From Vandiemenella viatica (Eukaryota > Arthropoda > Insecta > Orthoptera > Morabidae), in NCBI GenBank assembly GCA_031002005.1, contig JARYHS010008074.1, positions 350,138,932-350,202,931 on the forward strand: a stretch of 64,000 nt of DNA, given 5' to 3'. The position numbers and the translations under genes were made by a program. The notes below the pieces were generated by a model that searched no databases, was not told where the DNA came from, and worked only from the letters and a program-made list of their open reading frames with translations. Positions 9,220 to 19,700 of the stretch are shown in pieces; the stretch's first letter is position 1, and each line of letters begins with the position of its first letter.

Positions 9220-11562
9220 TTCGGATTATGCAACGCTCCGGCCACATTCGAACGCATGATGGACAACTTACTTCGACACCTTAAGTGGACGACGTGTCTT
9301 TGTTATTTAGATGACATTGTTGTTTTCTCGAAAACATTTGAAGAACATCTGAGTCGCCTGTCAACGGTGCTGAAGTGTGTTCAGACTGCAGGACTCCGCC
9401 TCAATCCGAAGAAGTGCCTCTTCGTCGCCAAAGAGATAAAAATCCTGGGGCACCTGGTCAACGGAGATGGCGTCCGCGCTGATCCAGATAAAGTAAGGGC
9501 AGTCATGGAATTTCCAACTCCTCAGCACATTCGTGATGTGAGAAGCTTTCTTGGGCTGTGCTCATACTTCCGGCGTTTCATAAAAGGATTCTGTAACATG
9601 GCACGTCCACTGCAAGAACTTTTGCAGGGAGACGCCAAGTTTTACTGGGATGAAACTAAAGAAAGATCTTTCCAGGCACTTAAGGAGGCTCTAACTTCCG
9701 CACCAGTTCTAGCCTTATACGACGAGAATGCAGAAACTGAACTTCACACTGACGCCAGCGGTTATGGGATCGGTGCAGTGCTTGTGCAAATTCAGGAAGG
9801 TGCTGAGAAGGTGATAGCCTATGCATCAAGAGTATTCTCTAAGCCCGAGATAAACTACTCTACAACCGAGAAAGAATGCCTCGCAGTTGTCTGGGCTATC
9901 AACAAGTTTCGTCCGTATTTATTCGGCAAACCTTTCACCGTCGTGACAGACCACCATTCTTTATGTTGGCTAACCAGCTTGAAGGATCCATCAGGTCGAC
10001 TAGCAAGATGGGCACTTAGACTTCAAGAGTACGACGTCACGGTGGTATTCAAAAACGGACGCAAACACAAGGATGCCGACAGCCTTTCAAGGAATCCTTT
10101 AATAGAACACAACAGCATGAATGGAATTTCAGCCCTCGCTGAATTAGGTGACGTTGCAGCTGAACAGAGGGAAGATTCAGAGTTATTAAGAACCATAGAC
10201 GCCTTGGAGAAAGGAGAACCGGCCAAAGGAGAGTTTCAATTGATAGATGGGACATTGTATAAGAACAACTACGATCCACTAGGCCCCAAGTGGCTTCTGG
10301 TCGTTCCAGCTCATCTCCAGCCAGCTATTCTCAAGTATTTCCACGACGCTCCAATATCCGTTCATCTGGGATTTGTGAACACCCTGGAACGAATCCGACG
10401 CAGGTATTACTGGAAGGGTCTCTACCGATCTGTCAAGCATTATGTGAGTCACTGTAAAGAGTGCCAGCGACGGAAACATGTGCCGCAATTACCTCCAGGT
10501 CATCTAGTACCAATTCCGCCTGCAGCAGTTCCATTCCACCGAATTGGGATCGACCTTTTAGGGAGGTTCCCGAAGTCGACAGCCGGTAACCGATGGATAA
10601 TAGTCTGCACCGACTACCTCACGCGCTACGCTGTCACCAAACCTGTGCCGACTGCAGAAGCTCCAGAGGTTGCAAAATTTCTAGTAGAAGACATTATTTT
10701 GAAGCATGGAGCACCACGTGTGATGATATCCGATCGTGGAAAGGTATTCCAGTCAAGACTAGTATCAGAGGTCATGTCAAGATGCGACGTTGTCCACAGG
10801 ATGACAACTGCATACCACCCTCAGACAAACGGTCTCACAGAACGCTTCAACAAGACATTAGCCGATATGCTGTCGATGTATGTGGATGTTGAGCAGAAGG
10901 ATTGGGATACAATACTGCCAGTGGTCACATTTGCTTATAATACAGCAAGGCAAGATACGACAGGCTTCACTCCGTTTTTTCTGCTCCATGGCCGTGAAGC
11001 TGAGACCACAATGGATACGCTGTTCCCATTCCAGCCGGACGACACTCAGGATGACTATATAAAACAGCTCATTACCAGGGTCGAAGAAGCAAGACAGCTG
11101 GCTCGCATACGAACACTGGCCACCCAGGAGAAGGACCGTCAGCGGTATGACGGCAAGCACCGACCTGTTGCGTACAACCCAGGAGATCTCGTATGGATTT
11201 TTACCCCTGTCCGGAAGGTTGGGCTATCAGAAAAGTTACTGAAGCGGTACTTTGGTCCGTATCGTGTCATACGCCGCCGGTCAGACGTCACATACGAAGT
11301 CGAGGATTATGAGCCGTCTTCGAAACGACGAAAGCGAAGGGACATTGTTCACGTCCTCCGCATGAAGCCTTACTACAATCCTGACGAGCAGCTAGGCACA
11401 ACCAGCTTCTTGTTCAAGGACTCTGAGGACGGTTTGGATACTGAGGAAGTCGGACAGGAAGATAATAGTACAACCAGGAGGGGCCCTCCAGAACTGCCAT
11501 ACAGAGGACCCACGACAAGATCAAGATCCAGGACACTTCAGCGTGCCCCAAAAGAAATCTAA
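9220..11562 (+). CDS. Gypsy pol: RT (C-terminal part), RNase H, integrase
   Basis: 781 codons. RT resumes at FGLCNAPATFERMMDNLL and includes the catalytic YLDDIVVFS. RNase H follows, with TDASGYGIGAVL and TDHHSLCWL. Integrase has a His/Cys zinc-binding region ending CKECQRRK, the catalytic Asp in GIDLLGRFP/CTDYLTRYA, the second Asp in MISDRGKVF and Glu in NGLTERFNKT, then a GPY/F module (RYFGPYRVIRRRSDVTYEVE). It ends at TAA 11562, before the purine tract. The missing RT fingers and protease make the product non-functional by itself. The clade cannot be fixed by eye. Confidence 0.93.
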   Translation, partial: FGLCNAPATFERMMDNLLRHLKWTTCLCYLDDIVVFSKTFEEHLSRLSTVLKCVQTAGLRLNPKKCLFVAKEIKILGHLVNGDGVRADPDKVRAVMEFPTPQHIRDVRSFLGLCSYFRRFIKGFCNMARPLQELLQGDAKFYWDETKERSFQALKEALTSAPVLALYDENAETELHTDASGYGIGAVLVQIQEGAEKVIAYASRVFSKPEINYSTTEKECLAVVWAINKFRPYLFGKPFTVVTDHHSLCWLTSLKDPSGRLARWALRLQEYDVTVVFKNGRKHKDADSLSRNPLIEHNSMNGISALAELGDVAAEQREDSELLRTIDALEKGEPAKGEFQLIDGTLYKNNYDPLGPKWLLVVPAHLQPAILKYFHDAPISVHLGFVNTLERIRRRYYWKGLYRSVKHYVSHCKECQRRKHVPQLPPGHLVPIPPAAVPFHRIGIDLLGRFPKSTAGNRWIIVCTDYLTRYAVTKPVPTAEAPEVAKFLVEDIILKHGAPRVMISDRGKVFQSRLVSEVMSRCDVVHRMTTAYHPQTNGLTERFNKTLADMLSMYVDVEQKDWDTILPVVTFAYNTARQDTTGFTPFFLLHGREAETTMDTLFPFQPDDTQDDYIKQLITRVEEARQLARIRTLATQEKDRQRYDGKHRPVAYNPGDLVWIFTPVRKVGLSEKLLKRYFGPYRVIRRRSDVTYEVEDYEPSSKRRKRRDIVHVLRMKPYYNPDEQLGTTSFLFKDSEDGLDTEEVGQEDNSTTRRGPPELPYRGPTTRSRSRTLQRAPKEI

Positions 11563-11597
11563 CAGCGGGACGCTGTTTTCCTCAGGAGAGGGAGCAA

Positions 11598-11952
11598 TGC
11601 CGCATGAACGCCAGTGTACCGTCTGCCAGCATGGCGCAGCGGGTAGCGTCACGAATTGCGGTACCGAAGGTCGCCGGTTCAATCCCGCCCACTGACAAAA
11701 ATTATTTAATTCTGTTTATTATTTCCAGAAGATTCTACATGTTTCCTAAGGTCACTTGTAACTTCTACTTGTTAACTACTCTTGTAATCTCTAGTACGTT
11801 CTATCTGTGTATAAATAGAAGAGCATTCTGCCCAAGAGGCAGTCAGTGCTGCGTGTATGTTTGAGTTCTCAATAAACCTGTTCTCAGTTTAAGTGCTGTG
11901 TTCATTGACAAGTAACCTTCGAATTCACACCTGCCCCGGTTGCAACGCGACA
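11598..11952 (+). repeat. Gypsy 3' LTR (355 bp)
   Basis: Matches the 5' LTR throughout as far as I can compare by eye, with the same TG...CA ends, tRNA-like boxes, TATA box and AATAAA (about 11871). The purine-rich tract AGGAGAGGGAGCAA at 11584-11597 primes plus-strand synthesis. Confidence 0.95.
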
Positions 11953-12942
11953 ATATTATGTATTAATTTTTGTTGTATTTTGTTTTTTGTTCTGAAACCT
12001 ATGTGTATTTTGTGTGATCTGAGAACATTTGCAATTTTTTGGGAAATTGTGCCTACATAAGGGATGCTAGAAATGAATTTATTTGATGACTGTTTATCCT
12101 CTTTTTTGAGTTTCTTTTTCTTATTTATTTTACTTTCAATTCTGTCAATGGTTTGGGTGGGATACTTATTTGCTAAGGCTATCTGTTTTATTATGTCTAG
12201 CTCATGATTATAGTGTTCTTTGCTTAAGGGAATATTATTGGCTCTGTGTACCATTGACCAGTAAGCTGCTTGTTTATGTGTGTTAGGGTGGCATGATGTT
12301 GAGGGTATAGTGTAGTCAGTCATTGTGTTTTTCCTATATATTGAGAAGGTGTGTTTATTGTTGATATTTGAGAAGCATATGTCAAGGAAATTAATGCTTT
12401 TTTCTTTTTCAAATTCAGCTGTAAATTTGATTTTGGGGTGTGTGCTGTTAAAAATATTAAGAATGTCTTGTATATCATTTGAGTTACCTTGAATGAGCAT
12501 GAGTGTATCATCCACATAACGTTTATAATATAGGATCTTTTTGATGCATGGGTCAGGGTTGTTTAGTATTTTCTGTTCAATATAGTTAATATATATGTCA
12601 GCAATTGTGCCAGAAATACTGGAGCCCATTGCAAGCCCATCAGGTTGTTGGAAAATGTTGTAATTAAAGGTGAAATAATTATAATTTAGTACTAATTGGA
12701 GTAAATCAATTAATTCTACTATTTCTGCTTGGGAGCATTTATGGTGAATTATTAAGTTGTTTTTAATTACTTCTAAGGCTTCTTGTATGGGGACATTAGT
12801 GTAGAGGTTAGTTACGTCAAAGGAAACAAACTGGGCTCCTACTGGGATAATTATGTCCTTTAGTGTATTTGTTAGTTCAGAGCTGTTCTTAATGGAGTAC
12901 ACAGTTTCATAAGTGAAAAGTTTTTTCAATATTTCGTCTAGA
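11953..12942 (-). CDS. PLE reverse transcriptase domain (partial)
   Basis: The - strand frame runs from LDEILKKLFTYETVYS through AQFVSFDVTNLYTNVPIQEA (motif A), DGLAMGSSISGTIADIYINY (motif B), YYKRYVDDTLMLIQGN (motif C, YVDD intact), FTAEFEKEKSINFLDICFSN and the lysine-rich linker to KLIHNI. It stays open until the Gypsy insertion at 11952. The N-terminal fingers are missing because the copy is truncated at the head-to-head junction. Residues upstream of 12942 in the same frame belong to the inverted copy and are not RT. Confidence 0.9.
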
Positions 12943-12952
12943 ACACTATAAT

Positions 12953-13576
12953 CATGAGCTAGACATAATAAAACAGATAGCCTTAGCAAATAAGTATCCC
13001 ACCCAAACCATTGACAGAATTGAAAGTAAAATAAATAAGAAAAAGAAACTCAAAAAAGAGGATAAACAGTCATCAAATAAATTCATTTCTAGCATCCCTT
13101 ATGTAGGCACAATTTCCCAAAAATTTGCAAATGTTCTCAGATCACACAAAATACACATAGGTTTCAGAACAAAAAACAAAATACAACAAAAATTAATACA
13201 TAATATCAACAATAATGCAGACCCATTCCTAGAATCAGGCATTTATAAAATAACATGCAGACAATGTTCGAATTTCTACATAGGACAAACTGGAAGGAAT
13301 TTCAAAACAAGATACCTAGAACACATTAATGCATTCAAAAAAGGTCAACACTCAAAATCAGCTATAGCAACCCACATACACAATACCGGCCACCCTTTCA
13401 ATGAAATTGATACAGATTTGAAGGTACTCCACCACCTAAATAAAAGCCACCAAATGGACTTGATGGAAGAATTAGAAATCTATACACACCACAATTTATT
13501 TAAAGACACTATACTAAATGAAAGATTAGAAAGTGATTCTGTGAACTTCTTCAAATGTTTTGATAACATATTATAA
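12953..13576 (+). CDS. PLE ORF 3' part: RT tail and intact GIY-YIG endonuclease
   Basis: Open from HELDIIKQIALANKYPTQTI through the lysine-rich linker, IPYVGTISQKFANVLRSHK, then ADPFLESGIYKITCRQC and FYIGQTGRNFKTRYLEH to a TAA at 13576. This is the uninterrupted form of the sequence split by Gypsy on the other strand. It has no start codon because the copy is 5'-truncated. Confidence 0.88.
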   Translation, partial: HELDIIKQIALANKYPTQTIDRIESKINKKKKLKKEDKQSSNKFISSIPYVGTISQKFANVLRSHKIHIGFRTKNKIQQKLIHNINNNADPFLESGIYKITCRQCSNFYIGQTGRNFKTRYLEHINAFKKGQHSKSAIATHIHNTGHPFNEIDTDLKVLHHLNKSHQMDLMEELEIYTHHNLFKDTILNERLESDSVNFFKCFDNIL

Positions 13577-14006
13577 CGTGCCATTATCTGCTAAGTACCA
13601 TCGTAAATGTAATATATTTTTTTAGTGAATATCGAAAGTTATTATAAAATCATAGTACAACCTCTGTAATAAAAACTTTTATCTTTAGTCATGTACATCA
13701 TTGTAGCGAAGTATCTTTGTTTTGGTTTGTTAAATTTAAGATATACTGAAGCATATTTGCTTTATCTGTATGTAAACATAGTGACAAAGTGCACGTGTGA
13801 CTTTCTGTGTTTCGTGTTTTTGAAGAAGTCTCCACAAAATGTAAGTTTCATTTCAATAATAATATTCCACTTCATCTTATTTGCAAAAACTGTGTATACA
13901 CTCCGCAATATCATTTTCAGGAAACACAAAATAAAACCTGCTATCATCCAGCAGAAACTTACACGAGCACTCGTCACATCAAGAATGCAAAAATAAAAAT
14001 AAAAAC

Positions 14007-14048
14007 GGCGTTTGAAAATGAGATTCAGATCTTGAAACGCGTCACGCC
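14007..14048 (+). ncRNA. Hammerhead-ribozyme-like motif in the PLE + strand copy
   Basis: Same 42 bases as 6268-6309: stem I GGCGT/ACGCC, stem II GAT/ATC with a TCAG loop, GAAAC, a two-base loop, and GTC. The CTGATGA core is replaced by TTGAAAATGA. Identity in both copies fits either function or simple recency. Confidence 0.5.
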
Positions 14049-14177
14049 ATAAATTAATAAATAAACAATTTATTAAAAGTAACTGTGTTGCAGGATAATT
14101 ATTTGCTCACCTTATATTTCTAAACAGTTACAGACTTTCAAAAGTCCATTTATCATGGATAAAATAAAAAATAAAAA

Positions 14178-14189
14178 GAAGTTGCTTTT
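14178..14189. repeat. Right 12-bp target duplication of the PLE insertion
   Basis: An exact copy of 6189-6200, directly after the A-rich 3' tail of the + strand PLE copy and directly before resumed mariner sequence. Confidence 0.9.
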
Positions 14190-15406
14190 GCGCCGCCGTC
14201 AGCAGCTTCGGCACTAATTTTGCCGACGCTCTCTTCATGGTCAAATCTTCGGTCACAATGGAATGTGCCGATAAAGTGCTGACGCCCAGCTCTTCCGCAA
14301 TTTCTCGGATAGTCACACGACGATCCCGCGTTACCACAGCGTACACTTTGACAATCACCTGGTCATTTCGGCATGTTGATGGCCGACCGAAGCGTGGCTA
14401 TCTCTACCGATGTGCAGTCACCTTTAAACCGATTGTATCATTCCTTAATCTGTGTAATACCCATAGCATCGTCACCGAAGGCCGTCTTAATCTTCCGAAT
14501 GGTTTCCACCTGGCTGACGCCCAGTTTCTGGCAAAATTTGATGCAGTAGCGCTGCTCCAGTCGATCCGCCATTTTCCTTGTAATTAAAAACCGACGAGAG
14601 CACTACACACAACCTCACTCAAATACTGCTTACCAGCAACTGACGCTATTCACGGATGCGCACGAAGGTTGAAGGTTGGCTCACACAAGCGCTCTTCCTT
14701 CAAATCCATCAGGTTTTTACCAAAAAAAAGTAAAAGTTTCGGAATCTTTTCTAACAGACTTCGTAGATCTGTGCAAGACTTTACAAGCATTGTGGAACGT
14801 CAAAGCGTTTGAGTATAAAAAAAAAAGACTGGAAAAAATAAGGCTTACGAGTTACTACTGAGCAAATATAAAGCGAAACATGTAAAAGATGTTATAAAAG
14901 AGGATCGATTCTTTGAGGACCAACTACAGAAAAGAAGGGAAATAAATTAAACATATAAAAAAAAGAAGAGTTGTGGGTAATGGTGAAGTAGAGCAGCCTA
15001 TATTATGGTTCTTCGACCAGGTGAGTTTTCTTGGAGACCAGAATGTGGTGAGCTCAGTACATACGAAGAGCAGAGAGAATCACTGAATGATTTAAGTTTT
15101 CACTATCTCAATTTTATTACTAGCCATAATAATAACAACAAACCTTGAGTTAATATTCGTGTGACTTTATGAAGAGTTAACAAGATATGAATACAACGCA
15201 AAATTTACTCAAGCAACACTGACAAAACTGATCTTTCCAAAGAACTTTTCTCTCATTTTTTAAAATAGTTACGATTGCAAACGCATCGTCGTCACTGACA
15301 AAAACAAACGATGCAATCTTATTATAGTTTGCTAAAACTTCTTGGAGGGGATAAATAAGCATATCTCCAAATTTGTAATAGTTAAGAAAGCCACAATCAT
15401 ATACAC

Positions 15407-15675
15407 CAATGGTGGCCAACTTTTGCAACAGCCTGGCCAAATTTTAGAAATAGAATTTTCAATCGGGCCGTACTAGAATATTCTTTATGAAGGAAAAATT
15501 CTTTAAAAATGAAACACGCCTATTTTAATGAAGTATTAAAAATATAGTAATTTTAAAGTGTTAAAGTTGAAAGGAGTGGTGCTGAGTGTTGTACCTAATG
15601 TAAGTTTATGTATGATCCAGCTCCGCGGGCCACATGTCGACCTGCCGCAAGTGGCCCGCGAGTTGGCCATCCCTG
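15407..15675. mobile_element. hAT-type MITE with perfect 8-bp target duplication
   Basis: The ends CAATGGTGGCCAACTTTTG and GAGTTGGCCATCCCTG form imperfect inverted repeats. The duplication ATATACAC is perfect at 15399-15406 and 15676-15683. 269 bases, no coding potential. GC-rich internal palindromic words (GCGGGCCACATG, AAGTGGCCCGCG) lie near 15635-15660. Confidence 0.9.
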
Positions 15676-15730
15676 ATATACACGAATATTCGATCCGACG
15701 TCAACCATTCGCGTTTACTACTCCCAACAG

Positions 15731-15986
15731 AACAATACTGAAAAAGTGTTTATACTTGAAGAAATTCATAACCAGATGGTTTCTTGATAATTACGTTCCC
15801 GTCGATAGCACCAAGACAGTTCGAAGATAATCCCCTCATGTGTGAATATTTCCGCTTCATATACCAATTCTTCATCCACCTTATATTTCTTTTCTTCTTC
15901 TTTTCCACGCAGCACAGTAAAGTAATATAAACTGCTGCAACGTCCTGGTCGTCCATCATTCCGAAGTCAACTAAACTATTATGCAA
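15731..15986 (-). pseudogene. PIF/Harbinger transposase with internal deletion
   Basis: The - strand frame (78 residues) reads DDQDVAAVYITLLCCVEKKK and IRWMKNWYMKRKYSHMRGL, typical of the transposase N-terminus (basic segment, then W..RP..R..G). It passes directly to SSNCLGAIDGNVIIKKPSGY, the first catalytic block (GAIDGxHxxIxxP). In a full protein these are separated by about 100 residues, so the middle is deleted and the second and third acidic residues are lost. A non-autonomous relic. Confidence 0.7.
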
Positions 15987-16278
15987 TAATTACTGAGCAG
16001 TCTACGAGTACGTCAATAACATTGCAAAATATTATTGACAGTAATATTGATTGTCTATGGGCCGCTTTATGGAGCGGCAGAAACATAATCCATTTAACAT
16101 TGGTCCGTATTGGTCGGAACAGTGTCGGCCAGAATCAGTCACAAATGCCACGGATGAAGGTGCCCTACCTGCTCCAGTAACTGGTAAGTACCTTTCCCAC
16201 GCGCGAATACGGAGGATCATGCCTTAACTATTTATACCCATCATTGTCACCTTAAACGAAACGTCTATTTCAAAGATT

Positions 16279-16522
16279 TTTTTTTTTAACTGCTTTAAGT
16301 CCCTCAACAGCGAGGTCTTTAGAGACGGGAAAGGATGGGGGGCAATGATGGGGGCAAGGAATGGGAAGGAATTCGGCCATGGCCTTCTGAAGGAAGCATC
16401 CCGGCATTTGCCTGGAGTGATTTGGGAAACCATGGAAAACCCAAATCTGGATGCCCGGACGGGGATTCGAACCGCCGTCCTCCCGAATGCGAGGCGAGAA
16501 CGCTAACCGTTACACCGCCAAA
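16279..16522 (-). mobile_element. tRNA-derived SINE, family A (- strand)
   Basis: Read on the - strand: tRNA-like head TGGCGGTGTAACGGTTAGCG (A box), GGTTCGAATCCCCGTCC (B box), then the conserved body GGGCATCCAGATTTGGGTTT and AATGCCGGGATGCTTCC, ending in a poly-A. Same family as 20707-20956, 34233-34485 and 38436-38632. Confidence 0.85.
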
Positions 16523-16787
16523 GATTTCTAAAACCCGCTCTGAATGTAAGGGTTTTTAATAGCGAAATAATTTCTCTTTGTGAATTTTGAGCACCGAGCA
16601 CGGGTATGGGAGTTCTTCATTAAATCTTCGGATAGTTCTGAGGAGCGTAAAAGCTTAGCCGCCATATCCTTTCGGGTCCAAGGCGATCTTCTTGTGTGCC
16701 TGGTCCTTCAAGAGTTTTTCGTTGATAATCCTCTTTGACAAAATCATAATGGAATTTTCTTTGGAATTTAGAATACTTCAGTTCCCG

Positions 16788-19700
16788 CAGGGCCCGCTCT
16801 AGCGGTTTTGCCACCCCGGACAAATAGACAAATTGCCGCCCCTTAAGATTATGTAGAATTGTATATTTTTTAAAAAATTATTTTTTAATCAAATAAAATA
16901 TTTAATTTTTAATAAAATCATATATTCATAAATAAACTTATTGAATTTTGATCTAGCGGCACAAAATAAAGAAATTAATTATGAAATATATGTATATAGC
17001 CACAAATTAACCATATTTTTTTACATTTTAAATGCTATTACAGATGGATATTATCCCAAAAACAATCTAAATGCCATTATTATCAAAATAAAACGAGATT
17101 ACATCAAATACGCTAAAATCATAAAAACTTGTTTTCTTACTTTCAGGTTGCGAATTTTTTATTACATCTTAAAATTTACTTCACCAGCAATTTCATACTC
17201 AATTGCCAAAATGGCTAAATAATTAAATTATCAATTTCTTGGTTTTCGTAAATGCTTAGCTAGGCGTCGTATACATCTCCCAAATGAAATTTTAAAGGGT
17301 TTAACGCCTCTATCCTCTCTATCCTACTCTCCCATCTAGTGTCACTCCGTGTTTTCAAAGTTGAGCCAGGAATATGTTTTAAAAATATTGCCCATCGAAA
17401 AGTAGATGCCAAAAAGAATAAATATATTTTTTGGACCATGTTGAAGAAATTAGCGGCTTCCAAGGATGCTTTTGCCATTAATAACAAGATTGAGAGAATG
17501 GCTACTACACGGAACATTGAATGCTCGCGAATTATATTGTTTAATTCTAAATTGCACTCCTGCTTTATTGCCCCTCATATTGGACCCATTGTCAGTCCCT
17601 TTCCTCTGATATCCTGCAAATTTAAACACAAGTCATTAAGTTCTCCAACTATAATGTCAGACATTTGTTTTCCTGTGGATCTTTCGACTGGTAAGAAGCC
17701 TTAAAAGCTTTCATTAATTTTAATTTCAACATAAGGATTAAATTTATTGGTTGAGATATATCTGATTACAAGAGTAATTTGCTGTATCTTGCCTAAGTCA
17801 GGAGTACAGTTTAAAATTATGGAAAAATATTTGAATTTTTTTATTTCATTAATAACATGGGACTTTACACTTTGATGCAGCAGATCTACTATCCCGGTTT
17901 GTATATTTTTCTCAAGATATTGAGCTTTAGTCTCTACTTTTTAGAGCACTCAACGGCCGTGCTCTTCCATAATGGGATCGTATTCAAACAGTAACTCAAC
18001 TATTTTTAAGAAATTACCGTTATTATGCTTAAACAACTTGTCGCTTGTACCTTGAAAAATCAGACAACTTTTATCAAGCATTTTGGTAATTGCAACGATT
18101 CTTAGAAGCACCTCATTTCAATGATTTATTTCGGCATTAATAACTCTTTGAGTGGCAGCATCTACAGTTTTACAACAATTTAATCTTTCGTTCATTTCTA
18201 GCCATGATTTTTTTGCCTGAATATGATTTTTCGAAATTTCATGCTTTTTTAAAGTTTCGTCGAGGTGCTTCCAATTTCTAAAACCCTCCTTTGAGAGAGA
18301 ACTAACTAAACAGCCGAAAATTTTGCAATAGGAGCAGTAAACGCAGTTTTGTGAAAGATAGTAGCTAATCTCGCAATATTTTCTCTCCGTTGCTTAAAAT
18401 TCGTGCATAATATTTTGTGCTAAAATGTCGACCTGTGTCATTGGAAGGAAATTTGTAACTATGTAATAGTTTACGTGGACCTTGCCTTACTAAAAAGCTT
18501 CTTGCGGCGTCTCATAAAATTCTTGGCCACAAAGTTTTAGAACGCCTTCTGTGAGTCTCACGTTGGTGTCAGTTCAAGTTGGTTTAAAACTTCGTTCATT
18601 TGTTTGCTATTATTCTCTGACGATTCTGTACTTCTTTTGTATCCCGACCTGATATTGGATTCTAAGATTTGTTTTGGTAAACCCTGAATACAGTATATTT
18701 TTGTAACGCACCAGATTGATTCTGCCTTTCCGCTTCCTTTCCCAACCTTCTTTATTTATACTGGTAACCAGATAGTTTTATTGGCCGTCAGACATTTTGG
18801 AAGAGGCACGCACGTAACTCAAACAATGTACACTATAAAATAATATAATAAGTAAATATTTATCCTTGTTCTAAATAAGCTAAAACCATAACTAAGATAA
18901 ATTATTCTCAGTCGATATAAAAAAAATATTTAGGCACAACACAAAATATTTTCCATACCCTGTGAACATAAACAAAGTCTAGTCTTACTACACAGTCAAA
19001 GATTATTCGCAGAGGATACGATCCGTAAATTTGCTGCAAATACAGAAGCCGTGTATACAGAATGGCAGTTTCTATATACTTAAATGGAATACGTTCCAAG
19101 TTCACAAACAAACAAAAACCAAAAAATGATGCTGTTCAGTGATTGTCGCGCAATGCACTTATTAAACCAACTGACAAAGTTATTCAAATTCACTAAAATA
19201 GTTAATGAATTTCTTTTTGTTGAGACGGTTTACAAACGCAGCAATTAGAGTATCTGGAAACCGCATTCATATATATAATCAGCATCATGGGTTATTATAT
19301 ATTAGCAGTTAACATTAGAAATTGAATATACTACTGGTATGTGAAGTAACTAATCGGTAATCAGCAGTTGGTAATATTATTTATTTATTAATGATTGTAA
19401 GTACTGTTCCGCGCCCACTAAACTACAGTATTTTCACAAGCGATCAAAGCTAGTGTACGTAATTTAACCCAACCATAACACTTTCAATGCCTGTATCTAA
19501 TTTGTACAACAAATCTGTGAGGCTCGGATTACGAGAAGAAATTATTATGCAAATTATTGCAACTCAATTTCCAATAACTAAGATCCATATTGATTTGGTT
19601 CATCAATTCTATAAAATAAATACCGGATCTCAGCAGTCAGCATCTCCCGCAAAGCACTATCGGTTCCATTGCCTAGCAGCAATTGCGAAAAACACTCCTT

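Larger units (their letters stand above)
7112..11952 (+). mobile_element. Gypsy-type LTR retrotransposon inserted in the PLE
   Basis: A 4,841-base element with apparently identical 355-base LTRs, the ATAT target duplication, gag, partial pol and a purine-rich tract (11584-11597) just before the 3' LTR. The uninterrupted PLE copy at 13190-13230 proves the empty site: its sequence equals the flanks joined with one ATAT. There is no env. It is defective: gag is frame-shifted near its start, and a 284-base inverted copy of integrase replaces part of protease and RT. Confidence 0.95.
6201..12942 (-). mobile_element. Penelope-like element, - strand copy, interrupted by Gypsy
   Basis: A 5'-truncated PLE whose 3' end is at 6201. 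Reverse transcriptase lies at 12942-11953 and the GIY-YIG endonuclease at 7107-6738, with the Gypsy element 7112-11952 between them. The 3' non-coding region holds a hammerhead-like motif (6268-6309). It joins head-to-head with a second copy at 12942, and both copies sit inside one 12-base target duplication. Without the Gypsy and its duplicated 4 bases the copy is about 1.9 kb. Confidence 0.9.
12942..14177 (+). mobile_element. Penelope-like element, + strand copy (head-to-head with the first)
   Basis: This copy runs the opposite way from 6201-12942 and shares a 12-base target duplication with it. It starts within the RT tail and includes a complete GIY-YIG domain and 3' region, ending in an A-rich tail (ATAAAAAATAAAAA). 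It extends about 60 bases beyond the 3' end of the - strand copy. The arms are nearly identical over about 1.1 kb, differing mainly around 13618-13630. Confidence 0.9.
5470..14763 (-). mobile_element. Mariner element, split by an inserted PLE/Gypsy stack
   Basis: The inverted repeats TGAGGTCTGTTAGAAAAGT (5470 on) and, inverted, CGAAGTCTGTTAGAAAAG (ending 14763) are each bordered by TA (5468-5469; 14764-14765). Transposase is on the - strand. Its start is at 14572, with the N-terminus MADRLEQRYCIKFCQKLGVS and an HTH region (RDRRVTIREIAEELGVS) on the right. The C-terminal part, with HQDNAPALSSHLI (the DNAxP catalytic region) and LNSILKEALSECFQQW, is on the left at 5480-6200. Without the insertion the element is about 1.3 kb, normal for mariner. 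In-frame stops and a poly-A run show it is dead. It is the same family as 48738-49916. Confidence 0.9.

Noticed and set aside
8817..9266. A second independent integrase gene on the - strand
   Set aside because: It is an inverted 284-base duplicate of the integrase in the same Gypsy element, not a separate gene.
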